Shown here: one piece after another, positions 25,813-36,185 of the stretch
Position numbering within the stretch: position 1 is the stretch's first letter
How the letters are laid out: each line of letters begins with the position of its first letter
Assembly: GCF_022662015.1 (NCBI RefSeq)
Contig: NZ_JAKMCM010000008.1
Coordinates: forward strand, 1-56,295
Length of the DNA stretch: 56,295 nucleotides
From: Aestuariivivens sediminicola
GTDB taxonomy: Bacteria; Bacteroidota; Bacteroidia; Flavobacteriales; Flavobacteriaceae
Direction of reading: 5' to 3'
The notes under the pieces: model-generated
The model's input: the letters and a program-made list of their open reading frames with translations, nothing else
Database searches by the model: none
What the model was told of the DNA's origin: nothing
Program-made: the position numbers and the translations under genes

Positions 25813-27297
25813 ATGCAACTTTACAAAGAACAGCACCTAAAAATATACAATTCCCTTTCCGGACAAAAAGAAGATTTCAGTCCCATAAACGAAGGCCATA
25901 TTGGGATGTACGTTTGTGGTCCAACGGTATACAGCAATGTGCACCTGGGCAATGTAAGAACCTTCATGTCCTTCGATGTGATATTTCGATATTTAAGACA
26001 TTTGGGGTATAAAGTGCGTTATGTGCGTAATATTACCGATGCCGGACATTTGGAAAACGATGCTGATTCGGGTGAAGATCGCATTGCCAAAAAAGCACGA
26101 TTGGAAGAAATAGAGCCTATGGAAGTCGTGCAACGCTATACGGTCGATTTTCACAACATTCTGAATGCCTTTAATTTTTTACCCCCAAGTATTGAACCAA
26201 CCGCAACCGGACATATTATAGAGCAAATCGAGTTAATAAAGAACATTATTGACAATGGTTTTGCTTATGTCGTTAACGGTTCAGTTTATTTTGATGTTCA
26301 TAAATTCAACGCGTCAAACGATTACGGTAAACTAAGCAAGCGTAAATTAGAAGACTTGATTCATAACACCAGAGAACTGGATGGGCAAAGCGACAAGAAA
26401 AACCCACAGGACTTCGCGCTTTGGAAACGCGCAGAACCCCAACACATTATGCGCTGGCCGTCCCCCTGGAGTGATGGCTTCCCTGGCTGGCACCTGGAAT
26501 GTACAGCGATGAGCACGAAATATTTAGGAGAACACTTCGATATACATGGTGGAGGTATGGATCTCAAATTCCCACATCATGAATGCGAGATTGCACAGAA
26601 CGAAGCTGCCAAGGGCCAATCTCCTGTAAATTACTGGATGCATGCCAATATGCTGATCATGAATGGGAAAAAAATGGCCAAATCTACGGGGAATTATATT
26701 TTGCCCGGTGAAATCTTCACAGGTGACAACCCAAATATTTCAAAGGCCTATTCGCCCAGTGTTGCCCGATTTTTCATGCTTCAGGCACATTACAGAAGTA
26801 TCCTGGATTTTACCAACGAAGGGCTTTTAGCCAGTGAGAAAGGATTTAACCGACTTATGGATGCATTATCCGTATTGAATGGTTTATCTGCTGCGGAGCG
26901 TTCGACTATAGCTGTCAAGGCATGGAAACAGAAATGTTATGATGCCATGAACGACGATTTCAACTCACCTATTCTCATTGCACAATTGTTTGAGGCGGTC
27001 AAATATATCAATCAGATCAAAGATGGTAAAGCGAGCATTTCATCGGAGGATTTAAATGTTCTTAAAGAGACGATGCAGGTTTTTATTTTCGATGTTCTGG
27101 GTCTTGAGCAGAGTTCTGAAACCAGCCCGTCTGGTCAAGGTAAATTAGAAGGTGCTGTGGAGATACTCATTAAATTAAGACAAGAGGCACGAGTTAATAA
27201 GGATTTTGCCCTATCGGATAAGATTCGTGATGAATTGGCAGCGGTGGGCATTCAATTGAAGGACGGTAAAGACGGTACTACCTTTTCAATTAATTAA
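25813..27297 (+). CDS. cysS: Cysteinyl-tRNA synthetase
   Basis: CysS (494 residues) is a class I enzyme charging tRNA-Cys. The HIGH-like motif is in [17 protein letters not shown], zinc ligands include Cys in [16 protein letters not shown] and [10 protein letters not shown], and the KMSKS-like motif is KKMAKSTGN. The C-terminal DALR-type anticodon-binding region is complete. It sits between folE and yidD. Confidence 0.97.
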   Translation: MQLYKEQHLKIYNSLSGQKEDFSPINEGHIGMYVCGPTVYSNVHLGNVRTFMSFDVIFRYLRHLGYKVRYVRNITDAGHLENDADSGEDRIAKKARLEEIEPMEVVQRYTVDFHNILNAFNFLPPSIEPTATGHIIEQIELIKNIIDNGFAYVVNGSVYFDVHKFNASNDYGKLSKRKLEDLIHNTRELDGQSDKKNPQDFALWKRAEPQHIMRWPSPWSDGFPGWHLECTAMSTKYLGEHFDIHGGGMDLKFPHHECEIAQNEAAKGQSPVNYWMHANMLIMNGKKMAKSTGNYILPGEIFTGDNPNISKAYSPSVARFFMLQAHYRSILDFTNEGLLASEKGFNRLMDALSVLNGLSAAERSTIAVKAWKQKCYDAMNDDFNSPILIAQLFEAVKYINQIKDGKASISSEDLNVLKETMQVFIFDVLGLEQSSETSPSGQGKLEGAVEILIKLRQEARVNKDFALSDKIRDELAAVGIQLKDGKDGTTFSIN

Positions 27298-27368
27298 TTA
27301 CTTTGTTTGTCGGAATTCATTTGGCATTCAATACCGAAGACTCGGGACCTGGCGATGCAAAGCTCAGT

Positions 27369-27590
27369 ATGAAAAAACTACTCATAGCACCCTTTCTGTT
27401 ATTGATCAAGATGTATCAAACCTTGATCTCACCACTGACACCTGCAACCTGCAGATACAGTCCCACATGCTCAAATTACGCGAAAGAGGCCTTACAGAAA
27501 CATGGATTGCTAAAGGGTGGATACCTGGCTTTAAAGCGGATCTTTAGTTGCCATCCCTGGGGTGGATCGGGCTATGATCCCGTTCCTTAA
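27369..27590 (+). CDS. yidD: Membrane protein insertion efficiency factor YidD
   Basis: YidD (73 residues) helps YidC insert inner-membrane proteins. The three-cysteine signature is intact: [15 protein letters not shown] and then [13 protein letters not shown]. An amphipathic N-terminal helix ([16 protein letters not shown]) can lie on the membrane. The frame is open to 27303, but the ATG at 27369 gives the standard length. It is the last gene before the long gene-free interval. Confidence 0.93.
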   Translation: MKKLLIAPFLLLIKMYQTLISPLTPATCRYSPTCSNYAKEALQKHGLLKGGYLALKRIFSCHPWGGSGYDPVP

Positions 27591-28163
27591 GTCGCAAGAG
27601 CTATTTTTGCAATAGATAGCTAAGGAGTATAAAAAAAGCATTATTCCGAATGTTTCTTTTTAGAGGCAGGTTTGGGGTGCTTACTTTATGTTTCATTCAA
27701 AACATGCTTTTTGCAAAACTTGCAGTTCAAATATACAAAATTATCGATAAAAAGCAATTTATTTCGTTAAAATGTTTTTAAGAGGTAGTCATCAGTGTCA
27801 TTTCATCCTAATTCTCTCATCAAAACTGACTATTAAGGTTGCGTTTAAAACAAGGATTGGTCATTTCAACAATGACGTAGTTTATGTCGTCCATTCGGAA
27901 TCCAGAACCTTTATGGCGATAGAAACAGTGGAAGACGTCTATTGAAGAATAGATCGAAGAGGTATTATGAAACTATAATACCCAATCAAAGGCATGGTCT
28001 TAGAACAATCCATCATGCAAGTTGTCCCCAACAAATCTCACAAAATAGGACGTCCCAACCATACCTGATTTGGGTCAGGTGTTGCATGGTACAATTTAAA
28101 CCCCATTATGCAAACACCATCACAAATAAAAAGCCTATGGCATTATAAAGCAATAGCTTGAAG

Positions 28164-28178
28164 GTTTGGATTCTTGAA
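28164..28178 (+). repeat. Left copy of 15-nt direct repeat flanking the giant gene
   Basis: GTTTGGATTCTTGAA occurs here and again at 35940-35954, in the same orientation, on each side of the giant gene. Confidence 0.7.
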
Positions 28179-28242
28179 ATAAAACAGATTACCGCAAAAG
28201 CGATACAGTTTGCCACAGGATGGTGTATTTGCTTCAGTCCAT

Positions 28243-28273
28243 AAAAAAGGCAGGTGAAACACCTGCCTTTTTT
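28243..28273. terminator. Terminator of the giant secreted-protein gene
   Basis: AAAAAAGGCAGGTG, loop AAA, CACCTGCCTTTTTT: a perfect 14-bp stem reading as a terminator on both strands, 18 nt after the stop of the minus-strand gene. Confidence 0.9.
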
Positions 28274-28291
28274 GATTCTTATTAACTACTA

Positions 28292-31200
28292 CTAATCAAT
28301 TATTAATCTATGGCTCGAAATGCCCTGATTGGTATGAATTCGCACGAGATACATAGCTGATGCCAGATCACGAATGCCAATTTCATTAAAATTCTGGGTT
28401 ACCCTTTTAACCAATTTATTATTGGTATCATAGATCTCCACCTTATCAATCTGATAGGCGCCCATCGTCTTGATATAGAATATACCGGAGGCCGGGTTGG
28501 GAAAAACCAGGAACCATTTTCGGTTTGGATCAATCAAACTCAAAGGCTCGCATTCCACATCTGTTTTAAGCCTTACAGTAGCCGTATCATCCAAAAGGGA
28601 ACCGCATTCCGAACTCGAACTGGCAGCAATCACGTAGGTGGTCGTTTCGGTAGGATTTACTGTGAATTCCAATTGCCCTCCGTCACCAATCTGAGCATCT
28701 CCTATCGGGCTGTCATCCGATGCCAAAACCAATTGATAGGTGATACCTTCCTGGCTATCCAAAACTTTGACGGTACCGGGATCACCAGGGCATATTTCAG
28801 ACCCTTCAACCGTCAGGGCAGTGTTAGGAAAAACTTCAACAGTAACCCTCACTTTATCATTTAAAAACACACTACCACAGAGCGAATAACTGGCCTTTAC
28901 CGTATACTCAGTATCTTCGTCAGGTGTCACATTGAACACAACAGGATCGTCGTTACCATATCTCGATCCTATTCCGGTGGCCGTGCCGTTTGCATAGAGC
29001 TCGTAGAACACCTCTGTTTCGGAAGCCTGAACGACAATTTGAGTCGATGAGCCCTCACATAGGGTATAATCCTGGTCGTCATCTTCACTGACCACCCTCA
29101 GAGTACGGTCTGGTATGGTCCTAATCGTTGCTCCGTTATCCAATATGACGGAGCAGCCACTATCAGCCGTGTAATATGCCCCGATCATGTAATTGGTAGT
29201 TGCCTCAGGATTTACAGTAAATGTCGCGGCTCCGCCATTTCCCGGTTTTTCATCCAATACACTGCCATCTTCTGACAGCAGTTGATAGGTCACTCCGATC
29301 TCGGAGTATAAAACATAAATGGATCTGTCACCACATTTACTCGGCGAAGGAACCACGTCCAATCCGATGTCGGGACGGCTAACCATGGTGTCATAATCAT
29401 CACAGTCCATATCATTGCAAATACCGTCACCATCAACATCCACACAAGGGTCGCAGACATCGCCGATACCATCATCATCTGCATCTGCCTGATCCGTATT
29501 CACATCATTCGGGCAGTTGTCACAACCATTAGGAACGTCGTCCCCGTCAGTATCTTCCATGGGATCAGTATCCTCGTGCTCAGGATTTTCCAATTCCCAG
29601 GCATCCAGTATGCCGTTCCCGTTGCAATCCAGTCCGACATCCGCCATGATCTCACAGACATCCATGACGCCATTTACATTGCGATCCAATAGGGAATCCG
29701 TGGTGAGCTCGCATTCATCTGGAACCCCATTATTATTACAATCAAATTCAGGACCGATTTCGGCGCATACCTCACAGGGTTCTCCCTCACCATCACAGTT
29801 GTCGTCCACACCATCGTTACAGGCCTCTTCGGCACCCGGATTGATCGCGGCGTCGGAATCGTCGCAATCGGTACTGTCCAGTACATATCCATCCGGTCGC
29901 ACACAGTCTGAAGCTAATACCGATACGGCGGGATTGCCATACCCGTCGTTATCTTCATCCCGATACCATGTGGCCTCATCACCATCTGTCAGGCCATTAC
30001 AATCATTGTCGATACCGTCATCACATAGTTCAGTAGCTCCGGGATGGATAGCCGGATCCGTGTCATCACAATCTTCTTCTACCAAATAGCCATCCCCGTC
30101 CAGATCGTCGTCCGGTGTAGCGGCATCACAATCGTCGTCCTTACCGTTATAAGCTAATTCTTCTGCATCCGGATGGACTTCGGCATCCGTATCATCACAA
30201 TCCCCTTCGATTTCGGTATGGCCATCACCGTCACAATCGCTACAGGCCACCTCTATGGCGTATTGATAGTCGTAGATGTATTCGAACCCTTCATAGATAT
30301 CGGGTGTTGAGGCCACGACCAAATAGAGGGCATCCCCCTCGTTTGTCCAGATATCCACTGATGATTCGGCCCGACCCTGGGACGCCTCTTCACTAATTTC
30401 AAAAGGCATATAAGAATAACTATCCCCGCTCTTAATAACCGCCCTGGCCTTGAAACCCGTTTGGACGGGATTTTCCGGAGCGCCTCTAAATTTAAGGGTA
30501 TATCTGGTCGACAGGGTGCTGTCTATCTTAAACGCGTTGTAGGCCCAGGCTCCCGGTTTCAGTTTATCAGGCACAGCTCTCCAGTACCCTTCAGTGCCCT
30601 TTGCCGACAGGCTGTCTGTTATTTTATTACCGAAGGATTGCGCCCAAGGTCGCGCCTTTTTCATGCGTTTTCGCGAGTCCTCTTCTGAGGCTTTGAAGTA
30701 GGGACCGGTGCCGTCATCATAGTCCCACACAGTTGTCCGGGCAGCAAAATCAGCGAATACCTCCTTCAAATCGTATCCCTCTTCTTCGAGCAGATCCCGA
30801 AGGCCCTTCATATGATCATGCGGCCACCGGTTAAACAATTTGCCTATAAGGTTTGTCGAGGTCACCTGTGTTAGATAATTGAAAAACGCATAGGACCCAT
30901 AGGCATGTCCACCGGCAAATTCGGTCCCATAATAGGCTTCTACCGGGGAGGTGCTCACGGTCCATAAGGGCAGATGCGGAAATAGGCTATAATGTCCCAA
31001 CAGGGTGGAATGTGCCCCCGGAAAAATGGCATTCGGCGCCCATTCGGCCGTGCTTTCCATAAGCCATTGGCCGGGACCCGCATTGCGGTCTTCAAGACGC
31101 TTAAACAATTGGTAGGAATGGAAATTCTCATGCAGCCAGTAGTTCACATTTTCCCTGGTATGCGGGTTGCTTAAGGACCAGGATCTGACAAAGGTATTCA

Positions 31201-34200
31201 CAATACCCTCTTCCATTTTATGGTCACGTCTCCGAAGCATCACATAGTCACGACGCCGTCCGTTTGGTCCGTAAACAAATGCATCCAGATCATCCATCGG
31301 GTACATGCCTGTATTTAAAACGAAGGTTTCAAATGCGAGCTCCTGCCTGTCCAGATAATACTGGAACTTCTCTTCCGTCATGTCGTGTTCGTCCTTCTGA
31401 CCCCAGAGGCAGACGTAGGCCCCGCATAAGGGGTTATTGTACTCTTCACCATATGGCGGGTCGTCCACTTCCAGACTTGTCAGACAGTATTGACTCAGGT
31501 CCTCCAGGATCAGGGGAGAAACCGCCCGATCCCATATCCGCAGATCCCAGGCCTGACCATTGTAAGGTCCTAGGACCATATGGTTATTAGCGTACCAAGG
31601 CAGGGCTATTTCATTATACCAACTACCGTTCAGGTAGACATCGATCTCGCCCCGGCGCATCACGATCCCCAGATGGTTACAACTCACATCCGAAAGGCCT
31701 TCAATCTCTATAAGTTCCGTTCCATCTTTATCTAAGAGTTGCAAGGCATCGTATTTCTGAACAATGGTAAGGAAATCCGCAGATGACAAGGCCCTGCTCA
31801 CGGCACCTATTGTGTCGTTCTGGGCCAGGTTATCCGGTATGAATTTAAAGGTTACCGTTGATGATCCTTCAGGAAATGGCACCTCCAGCGCCATGTCGAT
31901 CGTCTTTCCCCTTAATCCCGTATATGGGTGCCTTATGCTGTCGTAATCTGACCCGGTCGTTACAGTTATCACATTCATATAGCTGGAGTGGTCCTGATCG
32001 CCGGTCAACCGGGGCATATGTAAAACCGGAGTTGCGATTTCATAGCCTTCTATTAATTTGCGCATGGCGACCGCTGCAGACTGCCCTATAAGCAGAGGAG
32101 ACGCAGCGTCGAAATACTCGTAATTCGAAAGGTCTGTTGTTACGAGTGCTGCGGCCGTACCTATGGAATTGGCCACACTGGTTTGGGCTTTCTGAACGAC
32201 CTCACCGAGGGAACTGTCGTTATGGGTGTTGATGATCACGGCCGGCAGATTGGGTTGACCCAGATCGTCCCTAAGGGTACCGATAAGATCGGACAGGTTC
32301 TGTTCGTAATTATTTGCGTATTCCGCATTAAGGGCATCCTGCCATCCCTGGAACCAGAATATACCCTCTACTTGAGCCATGGTAGACCTTCCGGCATATT
32401 TGGCCAGGTAATTTCCTGGAGTATCCCTTACATCTTCCAAATGCGCCTTCAATAAGGGGAAATTCCCTGCTCCGTCACCATGGTCACCTCCATCGGCACG
32501 CCAGTGCTGATAGAGGTTGGAATCTTCCTCGATCACTTTCACCAGGATGATCTCACCATCAAAATATTCGGAAAGATAGCGCCCCAGCATGAGTTCCGGC
32601 CCATAGGTAGTCGCAGACTTCCCGAAACCGGTATTCAGGGCACCGGCCTCTAAAGGGACCAGGTTACGAAAGCCCTCCTCGTTACGTTCGTATTGGAATT
32701 GAACAACCGAAACACGTCCATGGTCTGTTTTTAACTGACCGTCTATCAAAGGATTGGCAAACAAGCGCTTGGCTTCTTCTCGCGCCTGATCTTCCTCATA
32801 ACCATTTTCGAAGGTCCCCCGGGTATCGTTATAATAGAAATCGGAGATCACATTGAAATAGCGGTCTTTAAGATCGGTGTCACTGAGGTAACAACCATCA
32901 GGGTCGTCATCAAGCAGAAGGCTGCCGTTGGCACAAAGCAATCGGTCCAATTCGGTGTTCGGTGCATGGCCCAGCATGTTGGTGCCACCTGCCAGAAGAA
33001 AGATCTTAATATTGGGCTGCGTATTATCCGTGTCCATAGCATCGCAAATGCCGTCATCATCCACATCGATACAGGCATCAGAGCAATCGACGATACCATC
33101 ACCATCGGTATCATCCACAGCGGTACAGGATTCATAGGCACCGATGTCCGGTATGCCGCTTACCATACGTCTGACCACACCGGTAATATCGGTGGTCTCC
33201 TGTTCAAAAACGGAAGGATCGTCAAATCCGATATCCAGTAATCCGCTGTCTTCGCCTATGGCCAGACCATCATCCGAGGTACGATAAGTTCCGTCCGGTC
33301 CTTCGGGATCGTCTATGTTTACAAAGGGATTATCCAACAACTGGCTGAATCCGGCGGTGTCGCCCCCAAATGTTGTTGGGTCCTGGGCTGAAAAATTTGA
33401 ATTTCCGTTGAACACGGCAGGTGCATGCACGAAGTAAAGGTCCTGATCCGAACCAAATGAGGACCTGTTATTATAAAACAGAGTATTGTAAAGTTTAAGA
33501 TGGTTCGCCTCATTATTCGAATATAAACCGTAACCGACATGGTTGGTAATAGTGACATTATAGAAGCTAGGTCGTCCTCTATCAACAAATATTCCTGATC
33601 CTCTTCCTGTAGCCGTGTTGGCTGTAATCAGGGTATTGTAAAAACGCGCACTGGAGATCCCCAAGGCAATGCCGCCACCATCTGCACTGGAGGTATTGTT
33701 CACAATGACACATTTCCGTATGTTTGGGGCACTTCCATTAATGAATAGCCCGCCCCCTGACCATGAATTGTTTGTTTGGATAACCAGTGCCTCCAATACC
33801 GCATTGGAATTGTAGAGTACCACACCAGCACCCCGGCGTCTGCTAATGTCCGTGCCATCAACGGTTAAGAAATTGTCGAAGGCTTCAAAAGAACCATACC
33901 CGTCCTTTACAGTAAACCCGTTTATCAGGGTGCTCTCCTGGGCATCCAAAAGGGTTACCACATGATAGCAGTTATCGGTGTCCAGGTTTGGTACGCCGAT
34001 ATCCCCGCTGAGGACAGTTTCTCCGCCCTCACGAGCCACCACGCGACTCTCATGACCTGCAAATCCGCCATACATTTTTACACCGGGCACCAGATGAAAG
34101 GTAAAATCGCGATCACCTAAGGACGTTAAAGGATCGGCATTACGAGGAAGTCCCGAGGGATAATAGGTGCCCTCGGCCACCCAGATCTCATCAACACAGG

Positions 34201-35878
34201 ATTGCAAACGGGCCGCCTTGTCAAGGGCGTCCTGGAGGGAGGTAAAGGCATTATTCCAATCGGTACCGGAATTGTCACCGGTGGCATTGGCCCTGACATA
34301 GATCACACTGAAGGGATAGTCATTATCGTCTATGGTCCCGTTACAATCGTTGTCCTTGTTGTCGCATATCTCCAGAGCTCCGGGATATACCGAGGCATCG
34401 GCATCGTCGCAATCGCCGACCTGTAGGACGTGGTCCTCAGATACGTCACATATATTGAAGGAACTGCTGATATCTGAATCACCATAACCATCGCCATCGC
34501 CATCGAAGTAACGGATCTCAGTTGCCAGGGGATCAGGACAGTGCTCATAGGCACCAACATCGGTAGCTTCCCCGATGTGCCTGCGTCTAATCCCCGTAAT
34601 ATCTGTATCCCTTTCATCTACTGTTGACTTTGTGTTTACCACATCCAGTAACACACTGCCTGCCTTAGGAATAAAACCGTCATCCGGTGTCGCTATTTGC
34701 CCGTCTGCCCCGGATGCATTGTCACTGTCTATAAAAGGATTACTATCCAGTTTTATAAAGCCTTCAGGACTGCCATAAGCTGAAGGATCCTGGGAGGTAA
34801 AGGCATTGGATCCCTTGATATTGAGAAGGCCAGGGCTATCCAGGCCGACAAAATCGTTGTCGGAGTTCCACAACACGCTGTGGACGACATTCAGTTCCAG
34901 AGTCATACCGGCATTAGGGTTCAATAGCATTCCTTCTGCATTTGTTGCCACATTTCCGGCTATGGTGCTGTTATAAAGGTTACAGGTATAGGTACCCGTT
35001 GTGTCCATGAGACCAGAAATATGAATAGCACCGCCATTCTGACCTGTATTTCCGGTCACCAGAGCATGATGCATTGAGATATTCGAACGACTAAGGTTAA
35101 GGCCTCCGCCATAGCCATTGGCTGTGTTGTCGAGAATGATGGTCTTAGTTATCACCAATTCAGATCTCCCTGCAGATATGCCTCCCCCATGGGCATCTGA
35201 ATGATTAAACATCACTTTTAGATCTGAAGCCTTTAAATTACTTGAACGCATCATGATTCCTGCACCGTCACGCGATGACACATTAGCTTGAACAATCATG
35301 TTTTCAAGGTTGAAGGCCGAGGAAGCTTGTATAAAAAGACCGGCACCGGCATCGCGTGCCATCGCTTGAGATCCGATTTCAAATCGTATAGACGTGTTTT
35401 GGTCGGCATTCCCATCCCTGACGGTAAAGCCATTCATATGGGTTTCCCGATCGATATGGTGTGCCAATACCACATGGTATACATTATCCGAGGCATCACC
35501 GGGTATACCGATATCGCCACTCAAAATTGTCGTATGACCAGGTGATCGGTCATCTATACTGGTCTCATTACCGGCAAATCCGCCATAAAGGTTGACACCA
35601 TCAACCAGTATAAAGGTAAAGTCTCTGTCGGTCAATCCCGGAATGTCATCAGGATGGACGTTTCCCGGAGGTGCAGAGGGATAATAGGTGCCTTGCGCCA
35701 CCCAGATCGCATCACCAAAGGTCGCCATGTCCAGTGCCTTCTGCAGGGATTCAAAGGCCGTGTTCCAGGTCAAGCCATTTAGATTGTCGTTCCCATCAGA
35801 CTTCACATAATAGGTCGTCTGTGCCAAAGCCGATGTTCCCATCGCTATGGCGATAATAAAAAGTAAGTTTCGTAACAT
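28292..35878 (-). CDS. Giant T9SS-exported multidomain protein (beta-helices, degenerate SASA esterase, HExxH gluzincin-like)
   Basis: The protein has 2,528 residues. In order: signal peptide (1-20); right-handed beta-helix with choice-of-anchor features (about 21-447); MopE/TSP3-like Ca-binding segment (457-518, DCDDADASVYPG); second beta-helix (524-917); TSP3 repeats (922-948); SASA-esterase-like domain (about 955-1278) whose GQSNM motif reads GGTNM (T966) and whose QGESD reads QGWQD (1177-1181); LamG-like domain (about 1300-1465); zincin-like domain with H1583-E-N-F-H1587 and E1608 in MESTAEW; MopE/TSP3 repeats (about 1880-2160); three Ig-like repeats (about 2170-2442); and a T9SS type A sorting tail (2455-2528, FPNPASG). 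It is therefore secreted and surface-attached. The overall function is unknown; matrix or glycan binding with proteolysis is one reading. Confidence 0.9.
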   Translation of the reverse strand: MLRNLLFIIAIAMGTSALAQTTYYVKSDGNDNLNGLTWNTAFESLQKALDMATFGDAIWVAQGTYYPSAPPGNVHPDDIPGLTDRDFTFILVDGVNLYGGFAGNETSIDDRSPGHTTILSGDIGIPGDASDNVYHVVLAHHIDRETHMNGFTVRDGNADQNTSIRFEIGSQAMARDAGAGLFIQASSAFNLENMIVQANVSSRDGAGIMMRSSNLKASDLKVMFNHSDAHGGGISAGRSELVITKTIILDNTANGYGGGLNLSRSNISMHHALVTGNTGQNGGAIHISGLMDTTGTYTCNLYNSTIAGNVATNAEGMLLNPNAGMTLELNVVHSVLWNSDNDFVGLDSPGLLNIKGSNAFTSQDPSAYGSPEGFIKLDSNPFIDSDNASGADGQIATPDDGFIPKAGSVLLDVVNTKSTVDERDTDITGIRRRHIGEATDVGAYEHCPDPLATEIRYFDGDGDGYGDSDISSSFNICDVSEDHVLQVGDCDDADASVYPGALEICDNKDNDCNGTIDDNDYPFSVIYVRANATGDNSGTDWNNAFTSLQDALDKAARLQSCVDEIWVAEGTYYPSGLPRNADPLTSLGDRDFTFHLVPGVKMYGGFAGHESRVVAREGGETVLSGDIGVPNLDTDNCYHVVTLLDAQESTLINGFTVKDGYGSFEAFDNFLTVDGTDISRRRGAGVVLYNSNAVLEALVIQTNNSWSGGGLFINGSAPNIRKCVIVNNTSSADGGGIALGISSARFYNTLITANTATGRGSGIFVDRGRPSFYNVTITNHVGYGLYSNNEANHLKLYNTLFYNNRSSFGSDQDLYFVHAPAVFNGNSNFSAQDPTTFGGDTAGFSQLLDNPFVNIDDPEGPDGTYRTSDDGLAIGEDSGLLDIGFDDPSVFEQETTDITGVVRRMVSGIPDIGAYESCTAVDDTDGDGIVDCSDACIDVDDDGICDAMDTDNTQPNIKIFLLAGGTNMLGHAPNTELDRLLCANGSLLLDDDPDGCYLSDTDLKDRYFNVISDFYYNDTRGTFENGYEEDQAREEAKRLFANPLIDGQLKTDHGRVSVVQFQYERNEEGFRNLVPLEAGALNTGFGKSATTYGPELMLGRYLSEYFDGEIILVKVIEEDSNLYQHWRADGGDHGDGAGNFPLLKAHLEDVRDTPGNYLAKYAGRSTMAQVEGIFWFQGWQDALNAEYANNYEQNLSDLIGTLRDDLGQPNLPAVIINTHNDSSLGEVVQKAQTSVANSIGTAAALVTTDLSNYEYFDAASPLLIGQSAAVAMRKLIEGYEIATPVLHMPRLTGDQDHSSYMNVITVTTGSDYDSIRHPYTGLRGKTIDMALEVPFPEGSSTVTFKFIPDNLAQNDTIGAVSRALSSADFLTIVQKYDALQLLDKDGTELIEIEGLSDVSCNHLGIVMRRGEIDVYLNGSWYNEIALPWYANNHMVLGPYNGQAWDLRIWDRAVSPLILEDLSQYCLTSLEVDDPPYGEEYNNPLCGAYVCLWGQKDEHDMTEEKFQYYLDRQELAFETFVLNTGMYPMDDLDAFVYGPNGRRRDYVMLRRRDHKMEEGIVNTFVRSWSLSNPHTRENVNYWLHENFHSYQLFKRLEDRNAGPGQWLMESTAEWAPNAIFPGAHSTLLGHYSLFPHLPLWTVSTSPVEAYYGTEFAGGHAYGSYAFFNYLTQVTSTNLIGKLFNRWPHDHMKGLRDLLEEEGYDLKEVFADFAARTTVWDYDDGTGPYFKASEEDSRKRMKKARPWAQSFGNKITDSLSAKGTEGYWRAVPDKLKPGAWAYNAFKIDSTLSTRYTLKFRGAPENPVQTGFKARAVIKSGDSYSYMPFEISEEASQGRAESSVDIWTNEGDALYLVVASTPDIYEGFEYIYDYQYAIEVACSDCDGDGHTEIEGDCDDTDAEVHPDAEELAYNGKDDDCDAATPDDDLDGDGYLVEEDCDDTDPAIHPGATELCDDGIDNDCNGLTDGDEATWYRDEDNDGYGNPAVSVLASDCVRPDGYVLDSTDCDDSDAAINPGAEEACNDGVDDNCDGEGEPCEVCAEIGPEFDCNNNGVPDECELTTDSLLDRNVNGVMDVCEIMADVGLDCNGNGILDAWELENPEHEDTDPMEDTDGDDVPNGCDNCPNDVNTDQADADDDGIGDVCDPCVDVDGDGICNDMDCDDYDTMVSRPDIGLDVVPSPSKCGDRSIYVLYSEIGVTYQLLSEDGSVLDEKPGNGGAATFTVNPEATTNYMIGAYYTADSGCSVILDNGATIRTIPDRTLRVVSEDDDQDYTLCEGSSTQIVVQASETEVFYELYANGTATGIGSRYGNDDPVVFNVTPDEDTEYTVKASYSLCGSVFLNDKVRVTVEVFPNTALTVEGSEICPGDPGTVKVLDSQEGITYQLVLASDDSPIGDAQIGDGGQLEFTVNPTETTTYVIAASSSSECGSLLDDTATVRLKTDVECEPLSLIDPNRKWFLVFPNPASGIFYIKTMGAYQIDKVEIYDTNNKLVKRVTQNFNEIGIRDLASAMYLVRIHTNQGISSHRLIID

Positions 35879-36185
35879 AAGATTTAAGATTTAGGCAACA
35901 AAGAAACGGCCTCAAAGGCCCATGGACAATACGTTATGAGTTTGGATTCTTGAATCCAAACACATTAAAAGTTTGCTGGTAAACAAATCAAGTATGGGTA
36001 AGTCTGCCTATTGCAGACCTCTTGAAGACTCAGCCCTCAGTAAATGGCTCACATGAAGAAGTAAAAAAATTTGATCCGGCCATAACAGAGGTTTGTAATG
36101 GAAACCTATACGGTACCACTACTTAGGCTGCCTCAGGGCAAAAATGAAAACCATACATGACATGGTTAACCCAACTGAGACCGAG
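35879..36185. other. Intergenic region between the giant gene and pepD
   Basis: No gene is seen in these 307 bp. Near the giant gene the minus strand has TTTCTTTG (35899-35906), one base from the -7 consensus and a possible promoter. A 22-bp perfect palindrome lies at 35940-35961. Confidence 0.6.
35940..35961. repeat. Perfect 22-bp palindrome containing the right copy of the 15-nt repeat
   Basis: GTTTGGATTC-TT-GAATCCAAAC has 10-bp arms around 2 nt. Its first 15 nt are identical to 28164-28178 on the other side of the giant gene. Confidence 0.85.

Larger units (their letters stand above)
27591..28291. other. 700-bp gene-free interval after yidD
   Basis: No ORF here looks coding; the longest (27942-28148) has no recognisable composition or motif. 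A nested hairpin ACCAT-ACCTGA...TCAGGT-gttgc-ATGGT is visible at 28058-28090, and one copy of a 15-nt repeat (28164-28178) recurs beyond the giant gene at 35940. The right end holds the terminator shared with that gene. Confidence 0.6.

Noticed and set aside
27942-28148. 68-residue ORF in the gap after yidD
   Set aside because: No motif, no plausible start context and mixed composition.
29517-30089. 190-residue Ser-rich ORF inside the giant gene
   Set aside because: Shadow of the Asp-rich Ca-binding repeats on the other strand.
28292-35878. Giant gene as a phage or toxin element
   Set aside because: No phage, toxin or immunity genes surround it, and domains are secretory and surface-type.
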